Both the position numbers and the translations under genes were made by a program. This document shows, in pieces, positions 16,662 to 24,684 of a stretch of 64,000 nt of DNA. The stretch lies in the NCBI GenBank assembly GCA_020724865.1, contig DYGA01000003.1, positions 1 to 64,000 of the forward strand, written 5' to 3'. This DNA is from Candidatus Paceibacter sp. Lineage in GTDB: Bacteria > Patescibacteria > ABY1 > S139-126. Below the pieces are notes generated by a model. It was not told the DNA's origin. It saw nothing but the letters and a program-made list of their open reading frames with translations, and did not search any database. Position 1 is the stretch's first letter. Every line of letters begins with the position of its first letter.

Positions 16662-17617
16662 ATTGAAAAAATTTTATTTATCTTCCTTTTAATTTTTATT
16701 ATGGGTTGTAAATAGATATGTAACTTTGATGATTTTGGTTTTCTTCCTGTTCTTTTTATAAATTCATTTTCTAACTCTTTTATATCCCAAATTTCAAGAG
16801 GTTCAAAAAATTCTATGCCGTATAAATCAAAAAATTTTAAGAGTGCTGGTAAGTGCCAATCAAGTGGCAATTTTTCAACATTTTTTGGAAGATCAATCCC
16901 TTCTAACCATTCAGCAGGTGTATCTGAAAGATGAAATTGTTTTTTTTCAGCTGGATTATAGTATCGATTATTTATTTTAGCATAACTTTCTTGTTTTTCT
17001 ATAAGGTCAGAACATCTTACCCATGCTTGTTTTAGCATTAGATTTTTCCAGTTAACAGATGTAAAATGTAGACATACGCCTTGATTATTATTTATTTTAA
17101 TTATGTTTTCTTGTTTATTTTCACCTGGTGTTCTTCCAACGTGCATAAAATTATATTCGTGCTGCATCCCCGGTTTATCAAAAAAAATAAAATCTTTAAA
17201 ATTATCTTTAAATAGTGATCTCTTGTCATCTAGATATTGTAAATGATTTTTCCAAAGATAAATCCATTGCATAGAAATTTTTTGACCTGGCCGCAATTTT
17301 TTTATAATATCTTTTCCGTTTTTTAAAAAATTGGCAGATAAAACTTCATCAGCATCTAAGCATATAAAATGTGTTCCACCATGCTCACGCCCCAATTTTA
17401 ATAAATTTTGTCTTATAGAGTATTCTGGCCATCCACTTTTTAATTTTTCCTTATTTTCATATACAAAAGCACCAGCATCACATAATATTTGTTTTGAATT
17501 GTCAGTTGAACCGTCGTCAATTGCAATTATCTCATCAGCTATTTTTTTCATTGATGATAAATAGGTAGGAAGTATCCAAGACTCGTTTTTTACTGGAAGA
17601 AGGGCAATTATTTTCAT
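16658..17617 (-). CDS. Glycosyltransferase family 2
   Basis: This 319-aa protein starts KIIALLPVKNESWILPTYLS and has EIIAIDDGSTDNSKQIL (about residues 29-45) and the metal-binding FICLDADEVLS (about 84-94), the usual GT-A set. The second half (residues 150-300) is a long extension with WLEGIDLPKNVEKLPLDWHL, not part of the catalytic core. It resembles the large GT2 group that acts on envelope glycans. It overlaps its neighbours by 4 nt and is co-transcribed with galE. Confidence 0.85.
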   Translation of the reverse strand: MKIIALLPVKNESWILPTYLSSMKKIADEIIAIDDGSTDNSKQILCDAGAFVYENKEKLKSGWPEYSIRQNLLKLGREHGGTHFICLDADEVLSANFLKNGKDIIKKLRPGQKISMQWIYLWKNHLQYLDDKRSLFKDNFKDFIFFDKPGMQHEYNFMHVGRTPGENKQENIIKINNNQGVCLHFTSVNWKNLMLKQAWVRCSDLIEKQESYAKINNRYYNPAEKKQFHLSDTPAEWLEGIDLPKNVEKLPLDWHLPALLKFFDLYGIEFFEPLEIWDIKELENEFIKRTGRKPKSSKLHIYLQPIIKIKRKINKIFSI

Positions 17618-18549
17618 TTATAAATAATTAATTTTTTTATAAAAAATTTAAAATTTATCCACCATTTTCTTATTTTTATATTAAGTAGGTTTTTACCACG
17701 AAGAAAATACTGATTATATCTATCTTTCATCAGTTGTTCATAATTGGGAACAAAATTACTTACATGCATCCATTGATTTTGTTGTAACAAGTAAGGAATA
17801 TTATATCGAGTTGCTTGGGGGTATAAAAATTTATCTATTTTATTATATAAACCATAACGAGAAAATATAACAACATTTTCCACTGGTCGGAGAGAGTCTG
17901 GTTTGGTACTTGCTCCTTTTCCTTCATCAAGATAATAACCAAGTAAACCAGGTGCCATAACTGCTTTACCATTGAGTGCTAGACGTAAAGCTAAGTCAAA
18001 ATCAGGCCCTTGTTTTAACTGTTCATCAAAATAACCAGCTTTTTCACATAAAGATTTTTTAAACATAAAAAATGGCCCAAGTATCATAGCAGTTGTCAGG
18101 TATGAACTTGGAAAATTCTTATGGGAAACTAATTTGCCTTTTTTAGATCCAAACGATCGGACAATCAAAAAATCACCATAGACTATATCTATGTCGGGAT
18201 TATTTTCCATAAGTTCAGCTTGTTGTTCTATAGAGTCAGGTGTTCTCAGATCATCAACATTCCAGATAGTTACGTATTTACCGCTAGCTTCTCTGATACA
18301 GTGATTCATAGAAGTGCCAATAGGTTCTACAGGAGTAGTAATTATATGTTTTAGTTTTCCTGGATATTTAGATTGGAATTCTTTTACCCAAGAAATTTCT
18401 TCTTCATCTGGTTCATTGTGATCAAGAACAATTTCCAACTTGTCAAAATAAGTTTGTTTAGGAAGTTCCTCAAGAAAAAGTTTAAGGTAACGTTTCATTC
18501 TAAAACAGGGGGTGATGGTACTTACTAGGGGAGTCATATATTTAAGCAT
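17614..18549 (-). CDS. Glycosyltransferase family 2
   Basis: This is a 311-aa protein from ATG 18549. The internal ATG at 18537 (MTPLVSTITPCFR) is an equally good start that overlaps the upstream gene less. GT-A motifs are VSTITPCFRMKRYLKLFLEE, KLEIVLDHNEPDEEE and YVTIWNVDDLRTPDSIEQQA (the variant DxD is NVDD, about residues 94-97). There is also a product-site DEQLKQGPDFDLALRLALNG near 193. The C-terminus is basic and hydrophobic. It is an inverting transferase of unknown sugar in the glycan operon. Confidence 0.85.
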   Translation of the reverse strand: MLKYMTPLVSTITPCFRMKRYLKLFLEELPKQTYFDKLEIVLDHNEPDEEEISWVKEFQSKYPGKLKHIITTPVEPIGTSMNHCIREASGKYVTIWNVDDLRTPDSIEQQAELMENNPDIDIVYGDFLIVRSFGSKKGKLVSHKNFPSSYLTTAMILGPFFMFKKSLCEKAGYFDEQLKQGPDFDLALRLALNGKAVMAPGLLGYYLDEGKGASTKPDSLRPVENVVIFSRYGLYNKIDKFLYPQATRYNIPYLLQQNQWMHVSNFVPNYEQLMKDRYNQYFLRGKNLLNIKIRKWWINFKFFIKKLIIYK

Positions 18550-19486
18550 TATAATAAGGATTTTCTATATTTATAATTTCACAAATTTTGATTAGTTCAT
18601 CAATGCCTTGTTCCATAGATATAGTATTGTGAAAACCTAAATTGTGTATTTTGTCATAAGAAACCATATAATCACGCTGATCTAAATCGTGACCAACATC
18701 AGCAAAGTGTAAATAATAATCAACCTTTTCTTTAATCATTAAACAAATTTGTTCTTTACTATAATTCATTTTATTATCACCGACATTGTAAACCTCACCG
18801 TTCATTTTTTCATAATTTTCTAAAGCAAATATAAATGCTTTCCCCATGTCACGTACATGAATAAATGTACGCATAAAATGTTTTTCATAGACAATTAGAG
18901 TTTTTTCTTTTACAGCTTTGTAGGTGAAATCATTTGGCAATAGATCAAATCTCATTCTAGGAGAGATGCCAAAAGCCGTAGCAAAGCGATAAATAACAAA
19001 CTGTTCATTGGTTTTTATAATATTTTCTGCTTCTACTTTTTGTTCCGCGTAGTTACTTAAAGGATTTAACGGTGTTGTTTCCGTGCAGTATTTTTCAATC
19101 AGTTTTCCGTATGTACTACCAGTAGAAGCAAAAAGTATAGGAATTTTTTTATTTACACAATCAACTAAATTTTTTGTACCATTTACATTTATGTCTCGTG
19201 ACAGTTCTGGTTCTTTGCGGCAGGCGGGATAACCAACAATTGCCGCCAGATGAATAATAGCGTCTATTCCATTTAGAGCTTGGGTGACATTTTCCTTGCT
19301 TCTTACATCACCTTTAATAAAAGTAAAATTTGGATTACCAAAAAAATGCATAATACTTTGCGGACCCCAACGTAAAGTATCAAGGATAGTTACTTTGTAA
19401 CCTTGTTGTAATAGCATTTCTGTGAGGGGAGTACCTACATAACCAGCTCCACCCGTGATAAGAATATGGTTAAATTTTTTTGTCAT
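18542..19486 (-). CDS. NAD-dependent epimerase/dehydratase (extended SDR)
   Basis: This 314-aa protein has NHILITGGAGYVGTPLTEML (about residues 6-25), the conserved IDAIIHLAAIVGYPACRKEP, LFASTGSTYG (about 118-127) and the catalytic NYAEQK (YxxxK, about 146-151), then RTFIHVRDMGKAF. These mark a sugar-nucleotide epimerase or dehydratase acting on an NDP-sugar. The AAIVGYPACR signature is common to a subgroup found beside 6-deoxysugar and heptose genes. The exact substrate is not known. Confidence 0.85.
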   Translation of the reverse strand: MTKKFNHILITGGAGYVGTPLTEMLLQQGYKVTILDTLRWGPQSIMHFFGNPNFTFIKGDVRSKENVTQALNGIDAIIHLAAIVGYPACRKEPELSRDINVNGTKNLVDCVNKKIPILFASTGSTYGKLIEKYCTETTPLNPLSNYAEQKVEAENIIKTNEQFVIYRFATAFGISPRMRFDLLPNDFTYKAVKEKTLIVYEKHFMRTFIHVRDMGKAFIFALENYEKMNGEVYNVGDNKMNYSKEQICLMIKEKVDYYLHFADVGHDLDQRDYMVSYDKIHNLGFHNTISMEQGIDELIKICEIINIENPYYNA

Positions 19487-19495
19487 ATAATTATT

Positions 19496-20278
19496 CTAAA
19501 TGTTTAGTTGTAAATATTCTTCCAAATATTCTTGTGAATTTTTTAAAGGATAAATTGTGTGTAGTTTATTTACATTCATTTCGTATTCTTGTTTTTGTGC
19601 GTTTGCTTTTATGACTAACGGTTCGTTTAAAATTGCAGCAATTTCTTCTACTTCTATATGTCCAATACCTCCGCAATTGTATATCTCATTTTTTATGTTA
19701 TTTAAAATCATATATTCAATTATTTCTGCAATAGCAAAGGTTGTTATAAATTGAATATAAGAATCCTTAGTAACAAAAAGTTCTTGTTTATTTTTTAAAT
19801 CATATATTATGCCTTTTTTCAATTTTTTCCCCAGCATGGCGCTGCAGCGTAAAATTAAATAAGAAGGGAGTTTATTTATATAGTTTTCTGCTTGATATTT
19901 GTGCAAGCCATAAGGCTCTAATTTTTTTTCATCTATAATGGTCAATTCTGTATTTTTTTGAGGATTACCATGGTCGGGATAAACATCTGAAGAAGAGATA
20001 AATATATAATGATTAAATTTAAAATCCTCTAAACTATTTATGACAGATTGCACAGAAGCAATATAATCTTCTTTTGGGTTTTGATTTGCCCAAAATCTGC
20101 GACTATTGCCATTGGCATTTATCAAAACATCAAAATTGTTACCTATAAATTTCTGATAATTTTCTCTAGTGATTCCAGTTACATCAAATGTTTGTGATAG
20201 ATAATCGTAAAGGTCGTTACCTAGCATGCCATTGGCACCGATAATTGCTATTTTTTTAATGTTTAATTGCATATTCAT
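19496..20278 (-). CDS. SDR-family sugar nucleotide reductase (RmlD-like)
   Basis: Residue numbers here follow the longer frame that opens at a TTG (20290). I place the start at ATG 20278, with 20272 also possible, because the TTG overlaps the upstream gene further. Motifs are KKIAIIGANGMLGNDLYDYL, FISSSDVYPDHGN, and the catalytic YGLHK (YxxxK). The substrate-binding half is short and diverged, so it may reduce an NDP-4-keto sugar, like RmlD, or act as an epimerase partner of the next gene. Confidence 0.75.
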   Translation of the reverse strand: MNMQLNIKKIAIIGANGMLGNDLYDYLSQTFDVTGITRENYQKFIGNNFDVLINANGNSRRFWANQNPKEDYIASVQSVINSLEDFKFNHYIFISSSDVYPDHGNPQKNTELTIIDEKKLEPYGLHKYQAENYINKLPSYLILRCSAMLGKKLKKGIIYDLKNKQELFVTKDSYIQFITTFAIAEIIEYMILNNIKNEIYNCGGIGHIEVEEIAAILNEPLVIKANAQKQEYEMNVNKLHTIYPLKNSQEYLEEYLQLNI

Positions 20279-21218
20279 AATTTTTATCAAACCAATCTAT
20301 AGTTTCTTTAATTCCTTGTTCTAAAGAGGTTGTGGGCAGCCAATTAAGTTCTTTTTCCATTTTTTTTGTACTAAATATTTTTTTCATAGCGCCGTCTGGT
20401 TTTTCTAGATTGTATTTAAATTCACCTTCGTAACCAATTATTTTTTTTATAGTTGTGGCTAAATCTGTAACCGATATGCCAAAGCCAGATCCAATATTGA
20501 GCGGAGAAATGTCATTGTATATTTCTGTTGCTCGCAGTATCGCTTCAGCCCCATCTTTAACATATAACCAATCGCGTATAGGTTTGCCGCTACCCCAAAT
20601 TTCTATATAAGGCAGATTGTCTCTTTTAGCTTCATATATTTTTTTAATCATAGCAGCTAAGGCCTTACTTTGTTCGGGATTAAAATGTTCTCCGGGACCA
20701 TACATATTTGCCAAGATTAAATGAATAGATTTAAATCCATACTGTTGGAAAAGTGCTTTACCATAAATAACCGATGTTTTTCTGGCAAAACCATAGCTAT
20801 AAATAGAATCGTGAATTTCACCATCCCAGTATTCATCTTCTTTTAGTTCTTCTTTTTCTGTATAACCGGGATAGGAGCAGCCAGCGACAATGTTTACAAA
20901 TTTTTTTACGCCCGTTTCATAAGCTGCTTTAAGTAAAAAATTACCCATTAGTAAATTGTCCATATACAATTCTGCTTGTCGGCCTTTGTGAAAACCAATA
21001 CCGCCTTGATTGGCAGCACAATTGATGACAATATCAGGTTTTGTTTCTTTGAAGTAATTTAAACAATCTTCATAACGTCTAAAATCAAGACCAGTTTTTC
21101 TGTCTGGTATAAATATTTTTGCTTCAGTTAATTTTAATTTTTCGTGTATGTGTTTACCAAAAAAACCATTTCCGCCAGTTATAACTATTTTTTTATTTTG
21201 GAAAAATTCTTTATTCAT
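20256..21218 (-). CDS. GDP-L-fucose synthase-like epimerase/reductase
   Basis: This 320-aa protein has KKIVITGGNGFFGKHIHEKL (about residues 8-27), NCAANQGGIGFHKGRQAELY (about 67-86), VAGCSYPGY, ANMYGPGEHFNPEQS and WGSGKPIRDWLYVKDGAEAI (about 213-232). This order is that of Fcl/GDP-L-fucose synthase, which makes GDP-L-fucose from GDP-4-keto-6-deoxymannose. The expected catalytic YxxxK reads Y-G-F-A-R, that is Arg in place of the Lys, which is unusual for an SDR. A GT11 gene at 7072 fits a fucose-type product. It overlaps the 20278 gene. Confidence 0.75.
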   Translation of the reverse strand: MNKEFFQNKKIVITGGNGFFGKHIHEKLKLTEAKIFIPDRKTGLDFRRYEDCLNYFKETKPDIVINCAANQGGIGFHKGRQAELYMDNLLMGNFLLKAAYETGVKKFVNIVAGCSYPGYTEKEELKEDEYWDGEIHDSIYSYGFARKTSVIYGKALFQQYGFKSIHLILANMYGPGEHFNPEQSKALAAMIKKIYEAKRDNLPYIEIWGSGKPIRDWLYVKDGAEAILRATEIYNDISPLNIGSGFGISVTDLATTIKKIIGYEGEFKYNLEKPDGAMKKIFSTKKMEKELNWLPTTSLEQGIKETIDWFDKNYEYAIKH

Positions 21219-22509
21219 AATTTAATAATAATTTATATCTTACTTTTTTAAATAAAAGTATTGAAATAGGCAATAAGGTATATGATGTTAATGTAGCCCA
21301 AGCAGCACCGTTTAGGCCAATAGATTTTATAAGGATAACATTTAAAAATACATTGACTACCATACTAATAAGTGTACTAAAAAATATTATTTTAGTGTAA
21401 TTTTCTGTAACCAGAAATTGATTAACTGCAAAAAACAGTGTATAACCTATTCCACCCCAAACATATATTTGTAGAATTGAAGTAGCAGTGATAAAAGCAA
21501 CACCAAAAATTATATACATTATAAAATATGCTAGTAGGGAAATAGACAAAGAAAATCCTAAACCTAATATAAAAATTAAAATAAATAAATCAATCAATCT
21601 TTTTCTGTATAGTGATTCGTTTTGTTTCTTGGCATTTACTAGGGCAGGAAATACTGATGACACAATAATTCCTGGTACCAAATACCAAATTTCAGCAATA
21701 CGAACTGCTGCGTCATATAATCCAACTGCAGTTTGGTTGAAATAGTGCATAATCATTACTTGGTCAATACGAGAATATATAAGAGTAAAGACAGTTGAAA
21801 AAATAAGCGGCCATGAATCCTTCATTAAATTTTTTGCAATTTGTTTATCAAATTTCCAGTTGAAAATACTGAATCCAAGTTTTTTGTAAAAAAATAAATA
21901 AAATATTGCATAAAAAAATGTTTCCAATACAGATATAAATGCAAAATAAATTATTCCTTTATCCAGTAGGACAATACCAATTTTAATAAATGATAATAAT
22001 ATAGTAACTCCAATGGTTGCCAGAGAAGCGTATTTTGATTGGACTCGTGACTGAAAAAAATAATTTAAAACATTGAAAGGTTGAAAAATAAAAGAAAAAG
22101 CTATTATCAAAATAAGAATATTTGTTATATCATCACCATTGGTTTGAAAAGAAATAATTGATACAGTAATAAAGGCAACTATTGCACCAGTTAATCTTAA
22201 AATAAATGAAGTTCCTAGGTGTTGATCTTTTTTGTCAAGTTCTGAAATTAAATTTCTGAATAAAATATGATCTATGCCGAGATTTACTATAAAAACAAAT
22301 AAGCTGACAAAACTTATGGCATAACTAAGCAAGCCGTAATTGGCAGGTCCAAGGTATCTAGCTACATATGCCGTGACAAAAAAAGCAAAAACTAGATTTA
22401 TAAATCTAGCCATAAAAAGCCATCCGGTATTTTTGAAATACTTTTTAAACCCTTCATGGTAAAAGTATTGTTTGAGGTCTAGAATTCTTTTGTAAGTGGT
22501 TGATAACAT
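21211..22509 (-). CDS. Wzx-type polysaccharide flippase (MOP/PST family)
   Basis: This 432-aa protein has about twelve hydrophobic spans, starting with NTGWLFMARFINLVFAFFVT (about residues 26-45) and AYVARYLGPANYGLLSYAIS (about 48-67), the typical Polysacc_synt start. A mid-region LIYSRIDQVMIMHYFNQTAV (about 244-263) and a repeat of helices near the end complete the fold. It would flip undecaprenyl-linked glycan units across the membrane. It is the first gene of the glycan operon after the HTH gene, and it overlaps the fucose-synthase-like gene by 8 nt. MurJ at 59481 is the separate lipid II flippase. Confidence 0.9.
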   Translation of the reverse strand: MLSTTYKRILDLKQYFYHEGFKKYFKNTGWLFMARFINLVFAFFVTAYVARYLGPANYGLLSYAISFVSLFVFIVNLGIDHILFRNLISELDKKDQHLGTSFILRLTGAIVAFITVSIISFQTNGDDITNILILIIAFSFIFQPFNVLNYFFQSRVQSKYASLATIGVTILLSFIKIGIVLLDKGIIYFAFISVLETFFYAIFYLFFYKKLGFSIFNWKFDKQIAKNLMKDSWPLIFSTVFTLIYSRIDQVMIMHYFNQTAVGLYDAAVRIAEIWYLVPGIIVSSVFPALVNAKKQNESLYRKRLIDLFILIFILGLGFSLSISLLAYFIMYIIFGVAFITATSILQIYVWGGIGYTLFFAVNQFLVTENYTKIIFFSTLISMVVNVFLNVILIKSIGLNGAAWATLTSYTLLPISILLFKKVRYKLLLNYE

Positions 22510-22551
22510 TGAAAGAGTTAGAAATTTTATAAAGTTGAAAGTTTGTAAAGT

Positions 22552-22588
22552 TAGAAAGTAAAATACTTTATAAACTTTTTACTTTCTA
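22552..22588. repeat. Inverted repeat between HTH gene and flippase
   Basis: TAGAAAGTAAAA (22552-22563) is the exact inverse complement of TTTTACTTTCTA (22577-22588), with a 13-nt loop. The word AAAGTTAGAAAGT also occurs near 28330. It could form a weak hairpin in the transcript between the HTH gene and the flippase, perhaps partial termination. Confidence 0.5.
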
Positions 22589-22596
22589 CTTTTAAC

Positions 22597-22872
22597 TTAC
22601 TTGTCCCAATCTTTCATCACTTCAATTGCTTTCATTTTCAGTTTCAAATATTTATCTACGGCTTTTTTTTCTAGTTCCGGCGAAACTAATCGCAACAACT
22701 CTAATCCCAAAATCCGGTATTGTTTGCCGATTTTGTTGGCTTTAAGTATCCCGCGTTTGATCAACCGTTTCATTGTGCTGTTGGAAATTTTTAAGATTTT
22801 TTCTGCCTCACCTGTGGTATAGACGGCGTGGGGGAGTATTTCTTCAGTTTTGTTTGGTTTTGGTTCAGTCAT
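22597..22872 (-). CDS. Small helix-turn-helix DNA-binding protein (MerR/excisionase-like)
   Basis: This 91-aa protein has a MerR/Xis-type winged HTH at about residues 18-53: YTTGEAEKILKISNSTMKRL, then IKRGILKANKIGKQYRI. A helical tail follows (VSPELEKKAVDKYLKLKMKA). It would bind DNA as a small regulator. It heads the minus-strand run leading into the flippase, and a perfect promoter 149 bases upstream carries two TGACACC repeats. Autoregulation of the locus is an inference. An excisionase role is less likely because no integrase is seen. Confidence 0.85.
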   Translation of the reverse strand: MTEPKPNKTEEILPHAVYTTGEAEKILKISNSTMKRLIKRGILKANKIGKQYRILGLELLRLVSPELEKKAVDKYLKLKMKAIEVMKDWDK

Positions 22873-22911
22873 AATATTTTATGTTGAATAAAAACTAGGA
22901 ATTAAGAATAA

Positions 22912-23011
22912 TGATTAATTACTATTTATTAATAACTAATGAATTTTTAATTGTTTAATTAAAAATTTAATCATTGATTAGTAATTAGAAATTCGTTATT
23001 AGTAATTAATT
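22912..23011. repeat. AT-rich imperfect palindrome (TAATTACTAAT family)
   Basis: The left arm TGATTAATTACTATTTATTA and right arm GTTATTAGTAATTAATTTA are near inverse complements around a TTAATTAAAAATTTAAT centre. It lies in the 5' leader between the 23021-23049 promoter and the HTH gene. Confidence 0.6.
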
Positions 23012-23020
23012 TATATTTTT

Positions 23021-23049
23021 ATTATAATTTAGGTGTCATTGGGTGTCAA
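23021..23049 (-). promoter_or_regulatory. Consensus sigma-A promoter with tandem TGACACC repeats
   Basis: On the minus strand TTGACA (23049-23044), a 17-nt spacer and TATAAT (23026-23021) form a perfect promoter facing the HTH gene and the glycan locus. TGACACC occurs twice, 10 bp apart (plus-strand GGTGTCA at 23032-23038 and 23042-23048), across the -35 and spacer. This places both copies on one face of the helix, as an operator would be. The 5' leader would be about 140 nt. Confidence 0.7.
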
Positions 23050-23077
23050 TAGAGACCAAAATGAGTCAAAAATACCC

Positions 23078-23180
23078 AAATTATAAATTATAAAATGTAA
23101 ATTTTAAGTTAATTTATTAATTATTTAATTTTAAAATTCTATAATTCATTTATAATTGATAATTTAAAATTTAAAATTAA
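23078..23180. repeat. AT-rich palindrome (TTTAAATTATAAATTTTAAA family)
   Basis: AAATTATAAATTATAAAATG words on the left mirror TCATTTATAATTGATAATTT on the right. The same family occurs at 1300-1350, 1718-1755, 24557-24640 and 40252-40310, always between genes. Together with 22912-23011 it accounts for most of the gap 22873-23231. Confidence 0.55.
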
Positions 23181-23231
23181 TTTCAAGGTTTGCTTTTTTA
23201 ACATCCAAAATATAGAATAAAAATATAATTT

Positions 23232-24557
23232 ATGGGAAACTTTTGGTTAAAAACAAGAAATTGGTTTTTGCTCTTGGGTGATGTTTTACTACTTTACTCA
23301 AGCTTAGCTTTGGCTTTGTTTATTCGTTATCGGGAACAGTTTTTTTCCGCTTGGTGGCTGCACTTTGTTCCATTTACTCTGATTTTTTGGTTGTGGGTAA
23401 TAATTTTTTATATCAGCGGTTTTTATGATTTGCGGCGGGCTCGCAATCAGGCGCAATTTTTTATTCAGTTGCTACTTATAATATCACTGGCTGGTCTTGT
23501 TGGTATGGCGGTTTTTTATCTGTGGCCGTCTTTAGGAATTTCCCCCAAAACCAATTTAGCCCTGACTTTACTATTGGCTACTATATTTTTGTTTTTATGG
23601 AGACTAATTTTCAATGCTTTAATTTCTCAACCGCAAAGGAAAATATTATTAATCGGCGAACATACTCAAAGCATTGAGCTGGCCACCCAGCTCAATAACC
23701 ATCCGCAGTGGGGTTATCAGGTGGCGGCTATAATCACTCCGGAGAAGTTTTTTGAGTATAAAGATAAATTAAATAGTTTGGGAATTTCCACTTTGGTAAT
23801 TTCTGACGATCTGTATCAAACTCAAGCTTTGACCGATGCTTTGTATGACAGCTTATCATCACGGGTAGAAATGTTTACTTTGACTAAATTTTACGAACAA
23901 TTGGTAAAAAAAATTCCTTTGTCAGTGATTTCCAAAGTTTGGTTTTTGGAAAATTTGACCGAAAGAGATAAGCTGGCTTTTGATAAAATTAAAAGGTTGA
24001 TAGATATAGTTTTGAGTTTATTGGGATTGGTTTTGACTTTACCTTTTTATCCTTTACTTTATTTGGCGGTAAAAATTGATTCGCCGGGTCCATTTTTCTA
24101 TACTCAAGTGCGATTAGGAAAATTGGGCAAGCCGTTTGTAATTGTGAAAATCAGATCTATGGTTCAAGATGCCGAAAAAAAAGGCGCTGAGTGGGCAATA
24201 CCGGGAGATGTCCGGGTGACTAGAGTGGGAAAATTTTTCCGCAAAATCCGTTTGGATGAACTTCCGCAATTATTTAATATCTTATGGGGAGATATGAGTT
24301 TTGTTGGCCCGCGGCCTGAGCGGCCTGAATTTATTAGTCAACTTGAACAAGAAATTCCTTATTATAAACAACGTTTATTGGTTAAACCCGGACTTACAGG
24401 TTGGGCACAAGTCAATTTTAAATACTCATCTGATGTGGCTGGAGCTTTGGAAAAATTACAATTGGATCTCTATTATATAAAAAATCGGTCTCTGTTTTTG
24501 GATCTCACCATCTTACTCAAAACCGTAAGTATGGTTTTAAAAGGAGGAGGACATTAG
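23232..24557 (+). CDS. Initiating sugar transferase (undecaprenyl-phosphate sugar phosphotransferase, WbaP/WcaJ type)
   Basis: This 441-aa polyprenyl-phosphate hexose-1-phosphate transferase has four to five N-terminal membrane spans (residues 10-135), a Rossmann-like middle (RKILLIGEHTQSIELATQL, about 137-155), then the catalytic sugar-transferase domain from about 255: KIRSMVQDAEKKG, IRLDELPQLFNILWGDMSFV, GPRPERPEF and KPGLTGWAQVNF. It attaches the first sugar-phosphate to undecaprenyl phosphate, starting glycan assembly. It reads divergently from the minus-strand locus. A second, less similar enzyme is at 50951. Confidence 0.93.
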   Translation: MGNFWLKTRNWFLLLGDVLLLYSSLALALFIRYREQFFSAWWLHFVPFTLIFWLWVIIFYISGFYDLRRARNQAQFFIQLLLIISLAGLVGMAVFYLWPSLGISPKTNLALTLLLATIFLFLWRLIFNALISQPQRKILLIGEHTQSIELATQLNNHPQWGYQVAAIITPEKFFEYKDKLNSLGISTLVISDDLYQTQALTDALYDSLSSRVEMFTLTKFYEQLVKKIPLSVISKVWFLENLTERDKLAFDKIKRLIDIVLSLLGLVLTLPFYPLLYLAVKIDSPGPFFYTQVRLGKLGKPFVIVKIRSMVQDAEKKGAEWAIPGDVRVTRVGKFFRKIRLDELPQLFNILWGDMSFVGPRPERPEFISQLEQEIPYYKQRLLVKPGLTGWAQVNFKYSSDVAGALEKLQLDLYYIKNRSLFLDLTILLKTVSMVLKGGGH

Positions 24558-24640
24558 AAATTATAAATTTTAAATTATAAATTATAAAAAAATAAAGAAT
24601 TATAGAATAATTTATAATTTTAAATTTTATATTTTTATTT
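24557..24640. repeat. AT-rich palindrome (TTTAAATTATAAATTTTAAA family)
   Basis: AATTATAAATTTTAAATTAT and ATAATTTATAATTTTAAATT are close inverse complements. A TATAAT at 24656-24661 follows, 23 nt before the next gene's ATG. Confidence 0.5.
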
Positions 24641-24684
24641 AAAATTAAAATATTGTATAATAATCTTACTAAATTAATCATTTG

